Assembly: GCA_021647245.1 (NCBI GenBank)
Contig: JAKIVC010000010.1
Span: forward strand, 1 to 64,000
Origin: Gammaproteobacteria bacterium
GTDB taxonomy: Bacteria; Pseudomonadota; Gammaproteobacteria; RBG-16-57-12
DNA: 64,000 nucleotides
Reading direction: 5' to 3'
A model generated the notes under the pieces. That model searched no databases and was not told where the DNA came from. It worked only from the letters and a program-made list of their open reading frames with translations. The position numbers were made by a program, and so were the translations under genes. Position 1 is the stretch's first letter; each line of letters begins with the position of its first letter. Below, piece after piece: positions 7,382-17,998 of this stretch.

Positions 7382-8422
7382 TAACCCGGCAACAATAGAG
7401 ACGATAATAGCGGGTAGCAACGCACTCAAGGGGGCATTGAACCCAAATACCAGCCCCACATAGTTGCTCGCCTGGTTGAACAGGTGAAACCCCAAACCAA
7501 CCAGCGTACCCACAAATATGCGCTGTGAGATGCTGATGGCACGCAACGAACCCATCACAAAGGGAACCGCCAGCAGCATCATTAGCAATGTTACCAGTGG
7601 CGTGACGACTTTACCCCAAAATGCCATTTCATAGCGCCCGGAAGCAATCGCATTCTCCTGTAGATAGTTGATGTATTGGTACAACCCCCACATCGACTGT
7701 GAATCTGGGTCAAGCTGTACCACCTCGATCATCTCCGGATCGAGGGAGGTCTGCCACGTCTGCTGTGCTCGTTTGCTGACCGCTGCCCCACCGGTAAAGC
7801 TGACCACTTCAACATCCTGCAGTTGCCATTGACCCTCTTCATAGAGCGCCCGTGCCACTGTGGTGGCACTCAGGAGCTGGTTGTTTTCAGAAAATTGATA
7901 GATGGTAAGGTTGGCCAGCTGATCAGCCATTATAATATCCCGAACCCGGATGAACTCCTGCTCATCTTTTGCCCACATTCCCTGTTCACCCTGTAGCGAA
8001 ATCTTGCCGGTAATCGCCTCACTGCGTAATTTTTGAGCCGACGCCTCGGCATAGGGAGCCACTCCCTCACCCAGCAGCAGCACGACAAACACCATCAGCA
8101 GCCCCACTTTACTGACCGACCAGAGCAAGCGATTGAGTGAGACACCGGCAGCACGCATCGCAATTAACTCACCATGGCTCGCCAATCCCCCCAGTCCCAT
8201 AATACAACCCACCAGCGCGGCAATGGGAAAGAGCTGGTAGGCAACGGGAATCAGGCTTAAAAAGAGATATTGTATCGCTTGCCACAGACCATAATTACCA
8301 CGCCCAACCGCATCCAGCTCATCAATAAAACCGATGAAGGCAAACAGTGCCAGTAACACAAAAAGTGTAATGGCAACTCCGCCAATAATGGCATTTGCAA
8401 TGTACCGATCAAGCAACCTCAT
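7361..8422 (-). CDS. lptG: LPS export ABC transporter permease LptG
   Basis: LptG with LptF and the LptB ATPase extracts lipopolysaccharide from the inner membrane and passes it to the LptC-LptA bridge. The 353-residue protein has the YjgP/YjgQ layout: N-terminal membrane helices (residues about 10-115), a central periplasmic beta-rich domain (about 125-255) and C-terminal helices (about 265-350). It overlaps the stop of lptF by 4 bp, indicating translational coupling. The 3' end overlaps the convergent RDD gene. Confidence 0.93.
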   Translation of the reverse strand: MRLLDRYIANAIIGGVAITLFVLLALFAFIGFIDELDAVGRGNYGLWQAIQYLFLSLIPVAYQLFPIAALVGCIMGLGGLASHGELIAMRAAGVSLNRLLWSVSKVGLLMVFVVLLLGEGVAPYAEASAQKLRSEAITGKISLQGEQGMWAKDEQEFIRVRDIIMADQLANLTIYQFSENNQLLSATTVARALYEEGQWQLQDVEVVSFTGGAAVSKRAQQTWQTSLDPEMIEVVQLDPDSQSMWGLYQYINYLQENAIASGRYEMAFWGKVVTPLVTLLMMLLAVPFVMGSLRAISISQRIFVGTLVGLGFHLFNQASNYVGLVFGFNAPLSALLPAIIVSIVAGLLIRRLR

Positions 8423-9525
8423 TTGCGTCGCCTAAAGCGCTGTGGCAACAGCTCATAACCACCGTAACGCCACACATACAGCGTGATAACCAGCAATACT
8501 GCAAGTAGGTGGATCCACCAGAGGCCGATCAGCGGGTCCACCTTACCTGCGGCAACCCAGCTCTTGCCCATTCCCAATAGGTTGCTGTAAACAATGTAGG
8601 CCAGCAGCGCGATAAATAGCTTGCCAAATCGCCCCTCCCTCGGAGTGGTATAGCTTAATAACACAGCCAGTAGAGAGAGCAGCAGCACAGAGAGGGGCAT
8701 CGCTAATCGCCAATGCAGCTCTGCGCTATCTTTTGGGTCATCAGACAGCCAGAGCTGTTCGGTTGGATAGGCACGACGCTTGCGGGATGAGCTGGTCACC
8801 TCGGGTTGCTCAATACGAATTGAAGCCTCTTCATATTCGTAGCGCAACAGATCACCACTCACCGGGTCACGCTCAAAGCGGTAACCATCCTGTAAGACCA
8901 GATAACGGTCTCCGCTTTCACGGTCGACCATTTGACGCGCACGGGGCGCGCTGAAAACATCTAGGGCACCATCACTTCCACCCTGAATGAAAATATTGTA
9001 CATCTCTTGCTTATCGTCTGAGATGCTCTCGACGTAGAAAACCCGGTCACTCCCCTTGATGGTGTTAAACCGGCCCGCCGTAATCGCACTCATTTCCGAC
9101 TGCGTTGCCGCCTGATCCGTCAGTTTGTAGTAGTGCTCCTGATTCAGCGGGTCGAGATAAAAAGTAAACAGCGCCACCAGTGCCGCACAAAGCAGGGTTG
9201 GCCCCATCACCAGGCGCAACACGCCGATACTGGGTAACCCAACCGCAGAAAAGATGGTCATTTCATTATCTTTATAGAGCCTGCCAAAGGTTAACGTCAC
9301 CGAAATAAACCATGCAAAAGGCAGCAGCTGCCCCATCGCCTTGACCAGCTTAATACCAAACAGCTGCAACACCATATCAGCAGAAACACGCCCTTCTGCC
9401 ACAAACCCCATATAGCGCACAAAGGTGTGCCCCGCCATGATCAAGACCAGCACCAAAAATACGGCACCAAAGGTGAATAGCAGCTCTCTCCAAAGATATC
9501 GTTTAATGATCAAAATAAGACTCAA
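8419..9525 (-). CDS. lptF: LPS export ABC transporter permease LptF
   Basis: This is the partner permease of LptG. It has 368 residues, with helices near 12-33, 55-75 and 98-120, a periplasmic domain (about 130-265), and C-terminal helices ending near residue 352. The order lptF-lptG divergent from pepA-holC-valS is the standard gammaproteobacterial arrangement and strongly supports the assignment. The 5' region (9526-9666) must hold divergent promoters for lptF and pepA. Confidence 0.93.
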   Translation of the reverse strand: MSLILIIKRYLWRELLFTFGAVFLVLVLIMAGHTFVRYMGFVAEGRVSADMVLQLFGIKLVKAMGQLLPFAWFISVTLTFGRLYKDNEMTIFSAVGLPSIGVLRLVMGPTLLCAALVALFTFYLDPLNQEHYYKLTDQAATQSEMSAITAGRFNTIKGSDRVFYVESISDDKQEMYNIFIQGGSDGALDVFSAPRARQMVDRESGDRYLVLQDGYRFERDPVSGDLLRYEYEEASIRIEQPEVTSSSRKRRAYPTEQLWLSDDPKDSAELHWRLAMPLSVLLLSLLAVLLSYTTPREGRFGKLFIALLAYIVYSNLLGMGKSWVAAGKVDPLIGLWWIHLLAVLLVITLYVWRYGGYELLPQRFRRRK

Positions 9526-9666
9526 TTAGAGTGTTCAGAGTAGGTTGTGGGCATCAATACAGGTCGTGATGGTTCTAAAAAAACCACAATATGATAATCT
9601 TGCACCCATTAAATCACAAAACTTTCACTCTGTTCTCTATTCTGAGAGATGCAAAAAAGGATCGTC

Positions 9667-11139
9667 ATGAAATTTCAGGCCAAAATCGCCCAACCCGATG
9701 CGGTTAAAACGGGTTGTATTATCATCGCCTTATTTGAAGATAAGCAACTCTCAGCCAGCGCTGAAGCCATCAATAAAGCGTGTAATGGTTACATTACAAA
9801 GTTAATAGACCGGGGTGATGCCAAAGGTACTGCGGGTAAAGCGTTGTTACTCACCGGCCTGCACGGTGTTGATGCCGAAAGAATTTTACTGATTGGCATG
9901 GGCAAAAAAGAGGCGACCACCGCCAAGCAGTTTATCGAGGGTGTCGCGGCCGCTATTGCAGTGCTCAAAGAGGGCCCTGCCAGCGATGCCTATTATTTCC
10001 TCACGGAGGTTACGGTAGCCGGCAAGGATAGCAACTGGAATATTCGTCAGCAGGTTGAAGTCAGTTATGCCACGCTCTACACCCTTAACCGATTCAAAAG
10101 TGAAGAGAAGCACGCCGTTGCGTTAAAACATATCCACCTCTCCACCCGAGATAAAATTGCCGTGGCCCAAGGTACGGCAACGGCTCACGGTGTGGCATTT
10201 GCCAAAGAGCTTGGCGATCTTCCAGGAAACATTTGCACCCCTGGCTATCTGGCAGAGCAGGCGCAACAGCTGGATCAAAAATTCAGCCGTATCAAGAGCA
10301 AAATACTAGATGAAGCGGCCATGGAGGAACTCGGCATGGGTTCGCTGCTTTCGGTCTCCCGCGGTAGCCGCCAGCCAGCCAAACTGATTGTGATGCAATA
10401 CAGCGGTGGTCATAAGGGTGATGCGCCCATCGCTCTGGTGGGCAAGGGGCTTACCTTTGATTCTGGCGGTATCTCACTAAAACCTGGGCCACAAATGGAT
10501 GAGATGAAATACGACATGTGCGGTGCCGCCAGCGTATTTGGTGTTATTCAAGCGGTTGCTGAATTAAAACTGCCAATCAACCTGGTTGCGGTCATCCCGA
10601 GCAGTGAGAACATGCCTGATGGAGACGCCAATAAACCCGGAGACATTGTCACCTCAATGTCTGGGCTGACCATTGAGATACTGAACACCGATGCCGAGGG
10701 TCGCCTGATTCTCTGCGACGCGCTCACCTATATCCGAAAATTCAACCCGGCAGCAGTTATTGATATTGCCACCCTGACCGGTGCCTGTATTATTGCGCTT
10801 GGGGGTAAGACATCTGGCTTAATGGCAAATAACCAGCCACTGGCAGATGCCTTGCTGGATGCAGGCCAGAAGTGCGGTGACCGTGCCTGGCAGTTACCGA
10901 TCTGGGATGAGTATCAGGAGCAACTCAAGAGCCCATTTGCCGATATGCAAAACATTGGTGGCCGCGAGGCGGGTTCCATTACCGCCGCCTGTTTCTTATC
11001 CCGTTTTGCCGAAGAGTACCCCTGGGCTCATCTGGATATTGCCGGTACCGCCTGGATCAGCGGCGCAAAAAAAGGGGCCACCGGGCGACCCGTCCCCCTG
11101 CTCATGCAGTACCTGATTGACCACTGCGATGCACAATAA
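9667..11139 (+). CDS. pepA: Leucyl aminopeptidase PepA
   Basis: This is an M17 cytosolic aminopeptidase that removes N-terminal residues from peptides. In some bacteria it also acts in DNA binding and site-specific recombination. The start is placed at ATG 9667 because AAAGGATCGTC precedes it; an in-frame ATG at 9649 would add six residues. The 490-residue product has the two-metal centre: VGKGLTFDSGG near 264-274, KYDMCGAASV near 286-295, and the signature NTDAEGRL near 345-352. It opens the pepA-holC-orf-valS operon and is divergent from lptF. Confidence 0.95.
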   Translation: MKFQAKIAQPDAVKTGCIIIALFEDKQLSASAEAINKACNGYITKLIDRGDAKGTAGKALLLTGLHGVDAERILLIGMGKKEATTAKQFIEGVAAAIAVLKEGPASDAYYFLTEVTVAGKDSNWNIRQQVEVSYATLYTLNRFKSEEKHAVALKHIHLSTRDKIAVAQGTATAHGVAFAKELGDLPGNICTPGYLAEQAQQLDQKFSRIKSKILDEAAMEELGMGSLLSVSRGSRQPAKLIVMQYSGGHKGDAPIALVGKGLTFDSGGISLKPGPQMDEMKYDMCGAASVFGVIQAVAELKLPINLVAVIPSSENMPDGDANKPGDIVTSMSGLTIEILNTDAEGRLILCDALTYIRKFNPAAVIDIATLTGACIIALGGKTSGLMANNQPLADALLDAGQKCGDRAWQLPIWDEYQEQLKSPFADMQNIGGREAGSITAACFLSRFAEEYPWAHLDIAGTAWISGAKKGATGRPVPLLMQYLIDHCDAQ

Positions 11140-11147
11140 GGAGCCAC

Positions 11148-11606
11148 TTGGGAGTCACCGCACTCTTTGAAACCTTTATGACCCAAGTTGATTTCTATAT
11201 ATTAAAAAACCCGCCTGATGACGGTTTGACGCTACTCACCTGTCGATTAGCCGAAAAAGCGTATCATAAGGGGCATTACACCTATATTCACACAACTGAT
11301 CAGGCTCAATCGCAGCTGATCGATGATCTATTATGGCGCTTTAGAGAGGAGAGTTTTATCCCTCACTGCCAACTGCTTAACGAAGAGGATCAAGCTCAAG
11401 TCATGATAGGCTACGACCGTGAACCACCCTTGGATTTTGACCTATTGATTAACCTTGCCGGAGAGGTGCCGCTGTTTTTTAGCCGCTTTGTACGGGTAGT
11501 CGAAGTGGTTGGCTGTGATGAGGAGCAGAAGTTGCTGGCACGTGAACGCTTTCGCTTCTATCGCGACCGTGGTTACCCACTGAATAGCCACAATATAACC
11601 CTGTAG
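11148..11606 (+). CDS. holC: DNA polymerase III chi subunit
   Basis: HolC links the polymerase III clamp loader to single-strand binding protein. The core MTQVDFYILKNPP..LTLLTCRLAEKAYHKG and the later FDLLINL and RFVRVVEVVG segments match the family. The annotated frame starts at TTG 11148, which has AAGGAG four bases upstream. Homologues usually begin at the Met corresponding to ATG 11178, which has only a weak ribosome site. The start is therefore uncertain by ten codons (152 or 142 residues). It follows pepA after 8 bp. Confidence 0.88.
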   Translation: MGVTALFETFMTQVDFYILKNPPDDGLTLLTCRLAEKAYHKGHYTYIHTTDQAQSQLIDDLLWRFREESFIPHCQLLNEEDQAQVMIGYDREPPLDFDLLINLAGEVPLFFSRFVRVVEVVGCDEEQKLLARERFRFYRDRGYPLNSHNITL

Positions 11607-11615
11607 GCAGCCTCC

Positions 11616-11945
11616 ATGAATGAAAAACCAGAAGATCTGCCGACGCTACAAGAGCCAGTGGATACTTTTATTCTGGAGCAAGATAAAATCGCCATCCCCA
11701 TCTTGAACGAAATGATTGATCAGGATGCGTTGGAGAACACCCTATTTGAGGGGATTGAGATCCCTGCCACTCTCCAGGCAGAGCTCTCAGAGCAAATAAC
11801 CCATTTACTGGCACAAAAGGTGAGTGATATTTTACCTGCCATCGTCAGTGAAGCAGAACAACAGATCACCTTGGCACTGCAACAACAGATTTCTGAGCAA
11901 CTACCAGAGATCATCAGCAGTGCAATAAAGGCATCACATAATTAA
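11616..11945 (+). CDS. Small hypothetical protein between holC and valS
   Basis: This 109-residue acidic protein is predicted to be mostly helical. The second half is an amphipathic repeat-like pattern (LSEQITHLLAQKV, then LALQQQISEQLPEII) that could form a coiled coil. There is no signal peptide or known domain that I recognise. It starts 9 bp after holC and ends 28 bp before valS, so it is part of the operon. Similar small acidic frames occur at this locus in other gammaproteobacteria; the function is unknown. Confidence 0.75.
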   Translation: MNEKPEDLPTLQEPVDTFILEQDKIAIPILNEMIDQDALENTLFEGIEIPATLQAELSEQITHLLAQKVSDILPAIVSEAEQQITLALQQQISEQLPEIISSAIKASHN

Positions 11946-11973
11946 CACCTAAAAACCAGGTATCTAAAACGTA

Positions 11974-14778
11974 ATGGAAAAGACTTACACACCCCACTCT
12001 ATCGAGCAGCGCTGGTATCAAACCTGGGAAGAGAATGGTTACTTCAAACCCCAAGGGGGAAAAAATCCCTATTGCATCATGATTCCACCACCCAATGTCA
12101 CTGGCAGCCTGCACATGGGCCACGCCTTCCAAGACACCCTTATGGACACCCTGACTCGCTTTCACCGCATGAAGGGCGATAACACTCTGTGGCAGCCCGG
12201 CTCTGACCACGCGGGCATCGCCACCCAAATGGTGGTAGAGCGTCAACTGAATGCCGAAGGGAAAACCCGCCACGACCTGGGGCGTGATAAATTTATCGAA
12301 CGCATCTGGGAGTGGAAAAAAGAGTCTGGCAATACCATCACCCAACAGCTGCGCCGACTGGGCAGCTCACTCGACTGGAGCCGTGAACGCTTCACTATGG
12401 ACGATGGCTTATCCGAAGCCGTCAAAGAGGTGTTCATTCGTCTACACGGTGAGGGAATAATCTATCGAGGCAAACGCCTGGTCAATTGGGATCCTGTTCT
12501 GCACACCGCCGTTTCAGATCTGGAAGTCCTCAATGAAGAGGAAAATGGCTATATGTGGCATATGCGCTACCCACTTGCCGATGGCTCAGGCCATCTTGTG
12601 GTTGCCACCACTCGACCTGAAACCATGCTGGGTGATGCCGCCGTTGCCATTCACCCAGGCGATGAACGCTACCAGCACCTGGTTGGTCAGATGATCAAGC
12701 TCCCCCTCAGTGGCCGTCTCATCCCGATCATTGCCGATGACTATGTGGATCCCGAATTTGGTACCGGCTGTGTAAAGATTACCCCTGCCCACGACTTTAA
12801 TGACTACGGTGTCTGGAGTAACCATCGCAATGAAAACTGCATCACCAACCAGCCCAATGGCGGGTTAATCAACATCTTCACCATTGATGCCGCAATCATC
12901 GCCAAGGATGACGAGCTGGGCGAGCTGATTCCCGATGACTTTCACGGCCAGGATCGCTTCGAGGCGCGCAAGCTGGTTTTGGAAGAGCTGGGTGCGCAAG
13001 GGCTACTGGAAAAGACCGATGACCACAAATTGATGGTTCCCCGTGGTGACCGCTCTGGCACCATTATTGAACCCTTCCTTACCGACCAGTGGTATGTAAA
13101 AGTTGATGCATTGGCTGGACCTGCCATTGAAGCGGTTGAAAATGGCGATATAAAATTCGTCCCCGACAACTGGAAAAACACCTACTTCGAGTGGATGCGT
13201 AACATTCAAGACTGGTGCATCTCACGCCAAATCTGGTGGGGACATCGAATTCCAGCTTGGTATGATGACAACGGTGCGATATATGTTGGTCGCGACGAAC
13301 AAGAAGTGCGTGAGAAACATGGGCTTTCGAATGACATCACACTCAGACAAGATGAGGATGTACTCGACACCTGGTTCTCCTCGGCACTCTGGCCCTTCTC
13401 TACTCTCGGCTGGCCCGAAAAAACCCCCGAACTGGCCGCCTTCCACCCCACCTCGGTACTGGTAACCGGCTTCGATATTATCTTTTTCTGGGTTGCCCGA
13501 ATGATCATGATGGGGCTGAAATTTACCGGTGAAGTCCCCTTCAAGGAGATCTATATCCACGGATTGGTACGTGATAGCCAGGGACAAAAAATGTCCAAAT
13601 CCAAAGGCAATGTCATCGACCCCATTGATATCATCGACGGCATCGACCTTGAATCACTGGTGCGTAAACGTACCACTGGCCTGATGAAACCCAAAGAAGC
13701 CGCCAAAATAGAGAAAGCGACCCGTAAAGAGTTTGCCGACGGCATCCCGGCCTTTGGAACCGATGCCATGCGTTTTACCTTTGCCGCACAAGCCTCAACG
13801 GGCCGTGACATCAACTTTGATATGAGCCGTATTGAAGGTTACCGAAACTTCTGCAACAAGCTCTGGAATGCCTCGCGCTTCGTGATGATGAATCTGGAGG
13901 GCCACGAGATCGAGGGTGATATTGAACTTTCATCTGCCGATAAGTGGATTCTATCGCGCCTTAATCAGGTGATTGCCAATGTTACTCGCAACATCGAAGA
14001 CTACCGTTTCGATCATGCAGCACAAAATATCTATGAATTTGTCTGGAACGAATACTGTGACTGGTATCTGGAGCTCACCAAGCCCATATTGAATGGTGAT
14101 GCCTCAGAAACCGCCAAACGAGGTACACGACACACCCTGATTCAGGTGCTGGAAAATATCTTACGGCTGGCCCACCCCATCATCCCCTTCATCACCGAAG
14201 AGATATGGCAGCGCGTCGCGCCCATGGCCGGTGTGCGTGGTGAAACTATCATGCTGCAAAGTTACCCGCTCGCCGACAAAGGTCTGATCGATACAGCAGC
14301 CGAGGAAGAGATTCAGTGGGTAATGGCGTTCATCGTCGGCATTCGTAAAATTCGTTCCGGAATGAATATCGCACCCAGCAAGCCGCTACCGGTGTTGATT
14401 CAAAATGGCTCTGCTACAGATCAAACCCGGCTGCAAAATAACCAGAATTTTCTCACCATCCTAGCAAAAACAGAGTCCATCACTTGGTTAAGCGACACCG
14501 ATCAAGCACCCGAATCTGCCACTTCACTGGTCGGCGAGATGAAACTACTGGTTCCCATGGCCGGCTTAATCGATAAAGATGCCGAGTTAAAACGCCTCAA
14601 CAAACAGATCGAAAAACTGGAAAAACAGATCAAAAGCGCACAAGGCAAGCTTGCCAACCCGGGGTTTACCGACAAAGCCCCTGCGGCCGTTGTTCAAAAA
14701 GAGCGCGACAACCTGGAAGATATAGAGGGACAGCTGACACAGCTTAAACAGCAGCATATAAAAATCATGGCCATTTAG
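11974..14778 (+). CDS. valS: Valyl-tRNA synthetase
   Basis: This class I synthetase charges tRNA-Val and edits mischarged threonine. The 934 residues show the HIGH-type motif ([13 protein letters not shown] near 35-47) and the CP1 editing domain with [17 protein letters not shown] near 209-225. The [16 protein letters not shown]-type segment is near 414-428, and KMSKS lies at 539-543. The C-terminal 60 residues form a Lys/Glu/Gln-rich coiled coil (the valine arm). It is complete and starts 28 bp after the small hypothetical gene. There is a 272-bp gap before the next start. Confidence 0.97.
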   Translation: MEKTYTPHSIEQRWYQTWEENGYFKPQGGKNPYCIMIPPPNVTGSLHMGHAFQDTLMDTLTRFHRMKGDNTLWQPGSDHAGIATQMVVERQLNAEGKTRHDLGRDKFIERIWEWKKESGNTITQQLRRLGSSLDWSRERFTMDDGLSEAVKEVFIRLHGEGIIYRGKRLVNWDPVLHTAVSDLEVLNEEENGYMWHMRYPLADGSGHLVVATTRPETMLGDAAVAIHPGDERYQHLVGQMIKLPLSGRLIPIIADDYVDPEFGTGCVKITPAHDFNDYGVWSNHRNENCITNQPNGGLINIFTIDAAIIAKDDELGELIPDDFHGQDRFEARKLVLEELGAQGLLEKTDDHKLMVPRGDRSGTIIEPFLTDQWYVKVDALAGPAIEAVENGDIKFVPDNWKNTYFEWMRNIQDWCISRQIWWGHRIPAWYDDNGAIYVGRDEQEVREKHGLSNDITLRQDEDVLDTWFSSALWPFSTLGWPEKTPELAAFHPTSVLVTGFDIIFFWVARMIMMGLKFTGEVPFKEIYIHGLVRDSQGQKMSKSKGNVIDPIDIIDGIDLESLVRKRTTGLMKPKEAAKIEKATRKEFADGIPAFGTDAMRFTFAAQASTGRDINFDMSRIEGYRNFCNKLWNASRFVMMNLEGHEIEGDIELSSADKWILSRLNQVIANVTRNIEDYRFDHAAQNIYEFVWNEYCDWYLELTKPILNGDASETAKRGTRHTLIQVLENILRLAHPIIPFITEEIWQRVAPMAGVRGETIMLQSYPLADKGLIDTAAEEEIQWVMAFIVGIRKIRSGMNIAPSKPLPVLIQNGSATDQTRLQNNQNFLTILAKTESITWLSDTDQAPESATSLVGEMKLLVPMAGLIDKDAELKRLNKQIEKLEKQIKSAQGKLANPGFTDKAPAAVVQKERDNLEDIEGQLTQLKQQHIKIMAI

Positions 14779-14895
14779 CCTGAAATCGACCGGGGCACGC
14801 TGTCAGATGTTACAAACCATCCTGGCAGTCCCCTATATTGCTGAGTATAATCGAGATGGACAGATAGGGAGTAACACCTTATTCTGATTGAATAT

Positions 14896-14917
14896 TACGC
14901 CCTTTAAAAAGGGCGTA
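14896..14917. promoter_or_regulatory. Perfect palindrome upstream of the receptor operon
   Basis: TACGCCCTTT (14896-14905) and AAAGGGCGTA (14908-14917) are a perfect 10-bp inverted repeat with a 2-base centre. There is no T-tract behind it, so it is less like a terminator than like an operator for a dimeric regulator. It lies 134 bp before the probable start of the TonB-dependent receptor gene. Confidence 0.5.
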
Positions 14918-15050
14918 TAGTGCTTAATTAACACTACAGTTTCAAGTCAACATGTCGACTGTAAGAGTCTCTATTGACACACATAACAGATGGTTTATCT
15001 GTTATGTTGATGAGGTTACAAGATCTTATTTTACAAGAAGTAAAGAGCTA

Positions 15051-16985
15051 ATGAACCGCTTACTCTACTCCCTCCTCACACTGCCCATATCGCTCCTGAG
15101 CACACCCGTCGTTGCGTTCGAAGATGAAGATGATTTTTATTCTGAAGAGATACCCATCGTACTGACCTCATCCCGACTTAAGCAACCCATCACCGAAGCC
15201 CCTACCGCCATGACCATCATTGATCGGAGCAGGATCAAGCACTCCGGTGCCCGCGAGCTGGCGGAGCTCTTTCAGATGGTGCCGGGCATGGTTGTTGGTT
15301 TCAAAGCTGGAGATGAACCCGTTGTCGCTTATCACGGCATGTCGGATCAATTTTCCCGCCGTATGCAGATTCTCATTGATGGGCGTGCAGTTTACCTCCC
15401 CGATGTAGGTGGCCCCGACTGGTCATCACTGCCGCTTGTCATTGATAATATCGAGCGGATAGAGATCACCCGTGGCTCCAATGCCGCGACATATGGTTCG
15501 AACTCATTTCTGGGCGTTATCAACATAATCACCCGTCACAGCAGTGAATCAGTCGGGCAGCACCTTAACACCATCAATGGTAATAACACCGTTAACCGTA
15601 TAACGCTCAGGCACGGCGCAACATTTGGTAACTTTGACCATAGAGTCACCTTTAAAGATGAGCAAAGTAACTACTATGACGCACCTGACCACTTTTTATC
15701 ATCACAAATTTTCACCTATAGAGCTGATTATCAAATCAATGGCCAAAGTCACTTAACCTATCAGGCCGGTACCACGGATAAAAGTGGAATGGATCGACAG
15801 GCCGGCATCTTTTTTCCCACTAAAACCAAGCGCTATTTCCAGCAAGTTGAGTGGTCTAAAACAGATGCTTTTGATAATGAATTAACACTCCAGTTCTATC
15901 AATCTAAAATAGAAAAAAAAGCTTTTTACAAAAGATACTATGGCGCACTTTTTGTCGATGAAGAGGATAACGTCTACAACCGGCGCTATGATTTTGAAGT
16001 GGAGTATAGCTTTACTGTGAACGAAAAATTACGCGGTGTCATTGGCGTTAGCTCACGTGAAGACAAACTAATATCTACCATCGGGTTTTCAACAGATGCT
16101 GCCATCAAAATTGACACCCAGCGCCTATTTAATACCTTGGAATACAGAGCCTCACACCATTGGCTCATTCATTTTGGTGCCATGCTTGAGGCACATAACG
16201 CCATGGACAAAAAAATCTCCCCCCGGCTCACCGCCAACTATAAAGTAACAGAGAGCAGTACGCTGCGCTTTGGTGTATCACAAGCCTACCGCGCACCGCT
16301 TGCGTTTGAGAGGCAAGCAGAGAGGATACTGACGTTCGGGCCAAACAGCGCCTATCTTTTTGCCATAGAGCCTGGTGTAACGGTGGATGCGGAAGAGGTC
16401 ACCACCTTAGATTTGGGTTACATATTAAATAGAAGAGGATACCCCTACACCCTCGACTTTCGTTTATATCGTGAAGAACTGAAAAACCTGGTAACGCCTT
16501 ACTATTGGCAGCCAACAAATAGCATTACCCCAGCCATAAGCTTCGATAACATGACGACAGCCACCATCAACGGCTTCGAGGCAAGTTTTGAATACGCCAG
16601 AAAAAGCTTTAATGCCCTGCTGACCTATAGCTACACAGATATTGACCACCAAAACAGGGTAATGATTACAACCCCATACCCCTACTCAAATTCGGCACCC
16701 AGGCACAGCGCGAGTTTATTAGTTACAAAAATATTTAATAACGGCCTCACAACCTCCGCTACTTACCACTACGTTGATAGTTTTAACTGGCTTGGTGGTT
16801 GGGATCCGGTAGAGCGTTACGATCGACTGGACTTAAGGGTCTCTGCTGAGGTCAACATCCACAACAACAAAGCCTCCGTTGCTATTGTCATGCAGAACAT
16901 TTTCACGGATGAATACTATGATTTTGATGATCGATACCTCTTTACCAAGCGATTCTACATCTCATTTACAATGGACCTTCACTGA
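15051..16985 (+). CDS. TonB-dependent outer-membrane receptor
   Basis: The start is placed at ATG 15051, which gives a clean signal peptide (MNRLLYSLLTLPIS... ending VVAFED). The longer frame from 14952 has a non-signal N-terminus. The 644-residue product has a TonB-box-like strand (EIPIVLTSSRL near 31-41). A plug domain (about 43-155) follows, containing the conserved RITRGSN.A.YGSN-type turn written here as IEITRGSNAATYGSN, and then a 22-strand-type barrel ending in aromatic residues. The plug is well preserved. The ligand is unknown: the genes beside it encode a periplasmic binding protein and a sensor kinase, not an iron ABC transporter. This suggests a role in sensing or in feeding a signal ligand to the periplasm. 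Confidence 0.87.
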   Translation: MNRLLYSLLTLPISLLSTPVVAFEDEDDFYSEEIPIVLTSSRLKQPITEAPTAMTIIDRSRIKHSGARELAELFQMVPGMVVGFKAGDEPVVAYHGMSDQFSRRMQILIDGRAVYLPDVGGPDWSSLPLVIDNIERIEITRGSNAATYGSNSFLGVINIITRHSSESVGQHLNTINGNNTVNRITLRHGATFGNFDHRVTFKDEQSNYYDAPDHFLSSQIFTYRADYQINGQSHLTYQAGTTDKSGMDRQAGIFFPTKTKRYFQQVEWSKTDAFDNELTLQFYQSKIEKKAFYKRYYGALFVDEEDNVYNRRYDFEVEYSFTVNEKLRGVIGVSSREDKLISTIGFSTDAAIKIDTQRLFNTLEYRASHHWLIHFGAMLEAHNAMDKKISPRLTANYKVTESSTLRFGVSQAYRAPLAFERQAERILTFGPNSAYLFAIEPGVTVDAEEVTTLDLGYILNRRGYPYTLDFRLYREELKNLVTPYYWQPTNSITPAISFDNMTTATINGFEASFEYARKSFNALLTYSYTDIDHQNRVMITTPYPYSNSAPRHSASLLVTKIFNNGLTTSATYHYVDSFNWLGGWDPVERYDRLDLRVSAEVNIHNNKASVAIVMQNIFTDEYYDFDDRYLFTKRFYISFTMDLH

Positions 16986-17046
16986 TGGTTAGCAACCACA
17001 TTAACCGGTATAGCCAACGGGTGAAAAAGGAGTTTCAACCACTCCC

Positions 17047-17997
17047 ATGACGGCCTTTTCACAAAAAAAATCACCTCGCACAAAGTGGGTACTCTGCTGT
17101 GCCCTGGTTGCCATATGCCTGCTATTGCCCACGGCAGTCAGCCTGGCAGGTGATTCAATAAAAGTGGCCTTTATCGGAAAACTGAACAGCAAAAATCAGC
17201 AAAAACTGGTCAAACAGACGCAACAGCAGTTGCAAAACAGAGCCATCACGATTGTTGTCGACACCTATGCGGCCGATACTTTTTTTAGCACACAGCAAGA
17301 TAGTTCGAATTATGACTTAATTGTGACGGTTGGCAATCGTGTGGCAAATCTGTTGAAAAAACAGACACCCCATACCCCAACCATTTCAACGTTTACCTCC
17401 TCAATGTCCTATACAGACAAACCACTGCCTCATCGCAGTGCGATTTTTATCGATCAACCCGCTGCACGCTACCTTGCTTTAATTAAAGAGATACTCCCTT
17501 ACAGCCGCACTGTTTCACTGCTCTACAGTGACTACAGCGAACCCTTTTACCAACAACTGACTCAGGCAGCGACAAAGCAGCAACTGACCATTAACGGTAA
17601 AAAAGTATCCGAAACCAACGACATCTACAGTGCGTTGGATAATGTAGTCAAAAATAGCGATGTTCTGCTCGCCATCCCAGACCCCACTATTTATAACCGC
17701 CACACCATAAAAACAATCTTTTTAACCAGCTATCAAGACGAAGTTCCCATTATTGGATTTTCACGTTCATACACCAAAGCCGGTGCTATTAGCTCTCTAC
17801 ACAGTGATATTTCTGATATTTCAAAACAGCTGGCCGAGCTAATTGCCTACTTTATAAAAAACAGTAAAAAATTACCTGCGGCCAGTTATCCAAGCTATTT
17901 CCATGTCAGCACTAACCAGAAAGTTGCAAACTCACTGTCAATACCGCTCGAAGCCCCCGATACACTGCTACAAAAAATAGTAGCCAAAAGCAGATAA
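17047..17997 (+). CDS. Periplasmic ABC-type substrate-binding-like protein
   Basis: This 316-residue protein has an N-terminal membrane or signal segment (about 14-35, ending SLAGDS). A type I periplasmic binding fold resembling the ABC_sub_bind family (PF04392) follows: IKVAFIGKLN near 38-47, YDLIVTVGNRVANLL near 93-107, SVLLYSDYSEPFYQQL-like near 158-172, and VPIIGFSRSYTKAGAIS near 234-250. No permease or ATPase is nearby. It lies between the receptor gene and the hybrid kinase, only 1 bp before the latter, so it probably presents a ligand to that kinase instead of to a transporter. Confidence 0.75.
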   Translation: MTAFSQKKSPRTKWVLCCALVAICLLLPTAVSLAGDSIKVAFIGKLNSKNQQKLVKQTQQQLQNRAITIVVDTYAADTFFSTQQDSSNYDLIVTVGNRVANLLKKQTPHTPTISTFTSSMSYTDKPLPHRSAIFIDQPAARYLALIKEILPYSRTVSLLYSDYSEPFYQQLTQAATKQQLTINGKKVSETNDIYSALDNVVKNSDVLLAIPDPTIYNRHTIKTIFLTSYQDEVPIIGFSRSYTKAGAISSLHSDISDISKQLAELIAYFIKNSKKLPAASYPSYFHVSTNQKVANSLSIPLEAPDTLLQKIVAKSR

Positions 17998-17998
17998 G

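Noticed and set aside
14952-15050. Upstream extension of the TonB-dependent receptor
   Set aside because: The added 33 residues precede and spoil a clean signal peptide.
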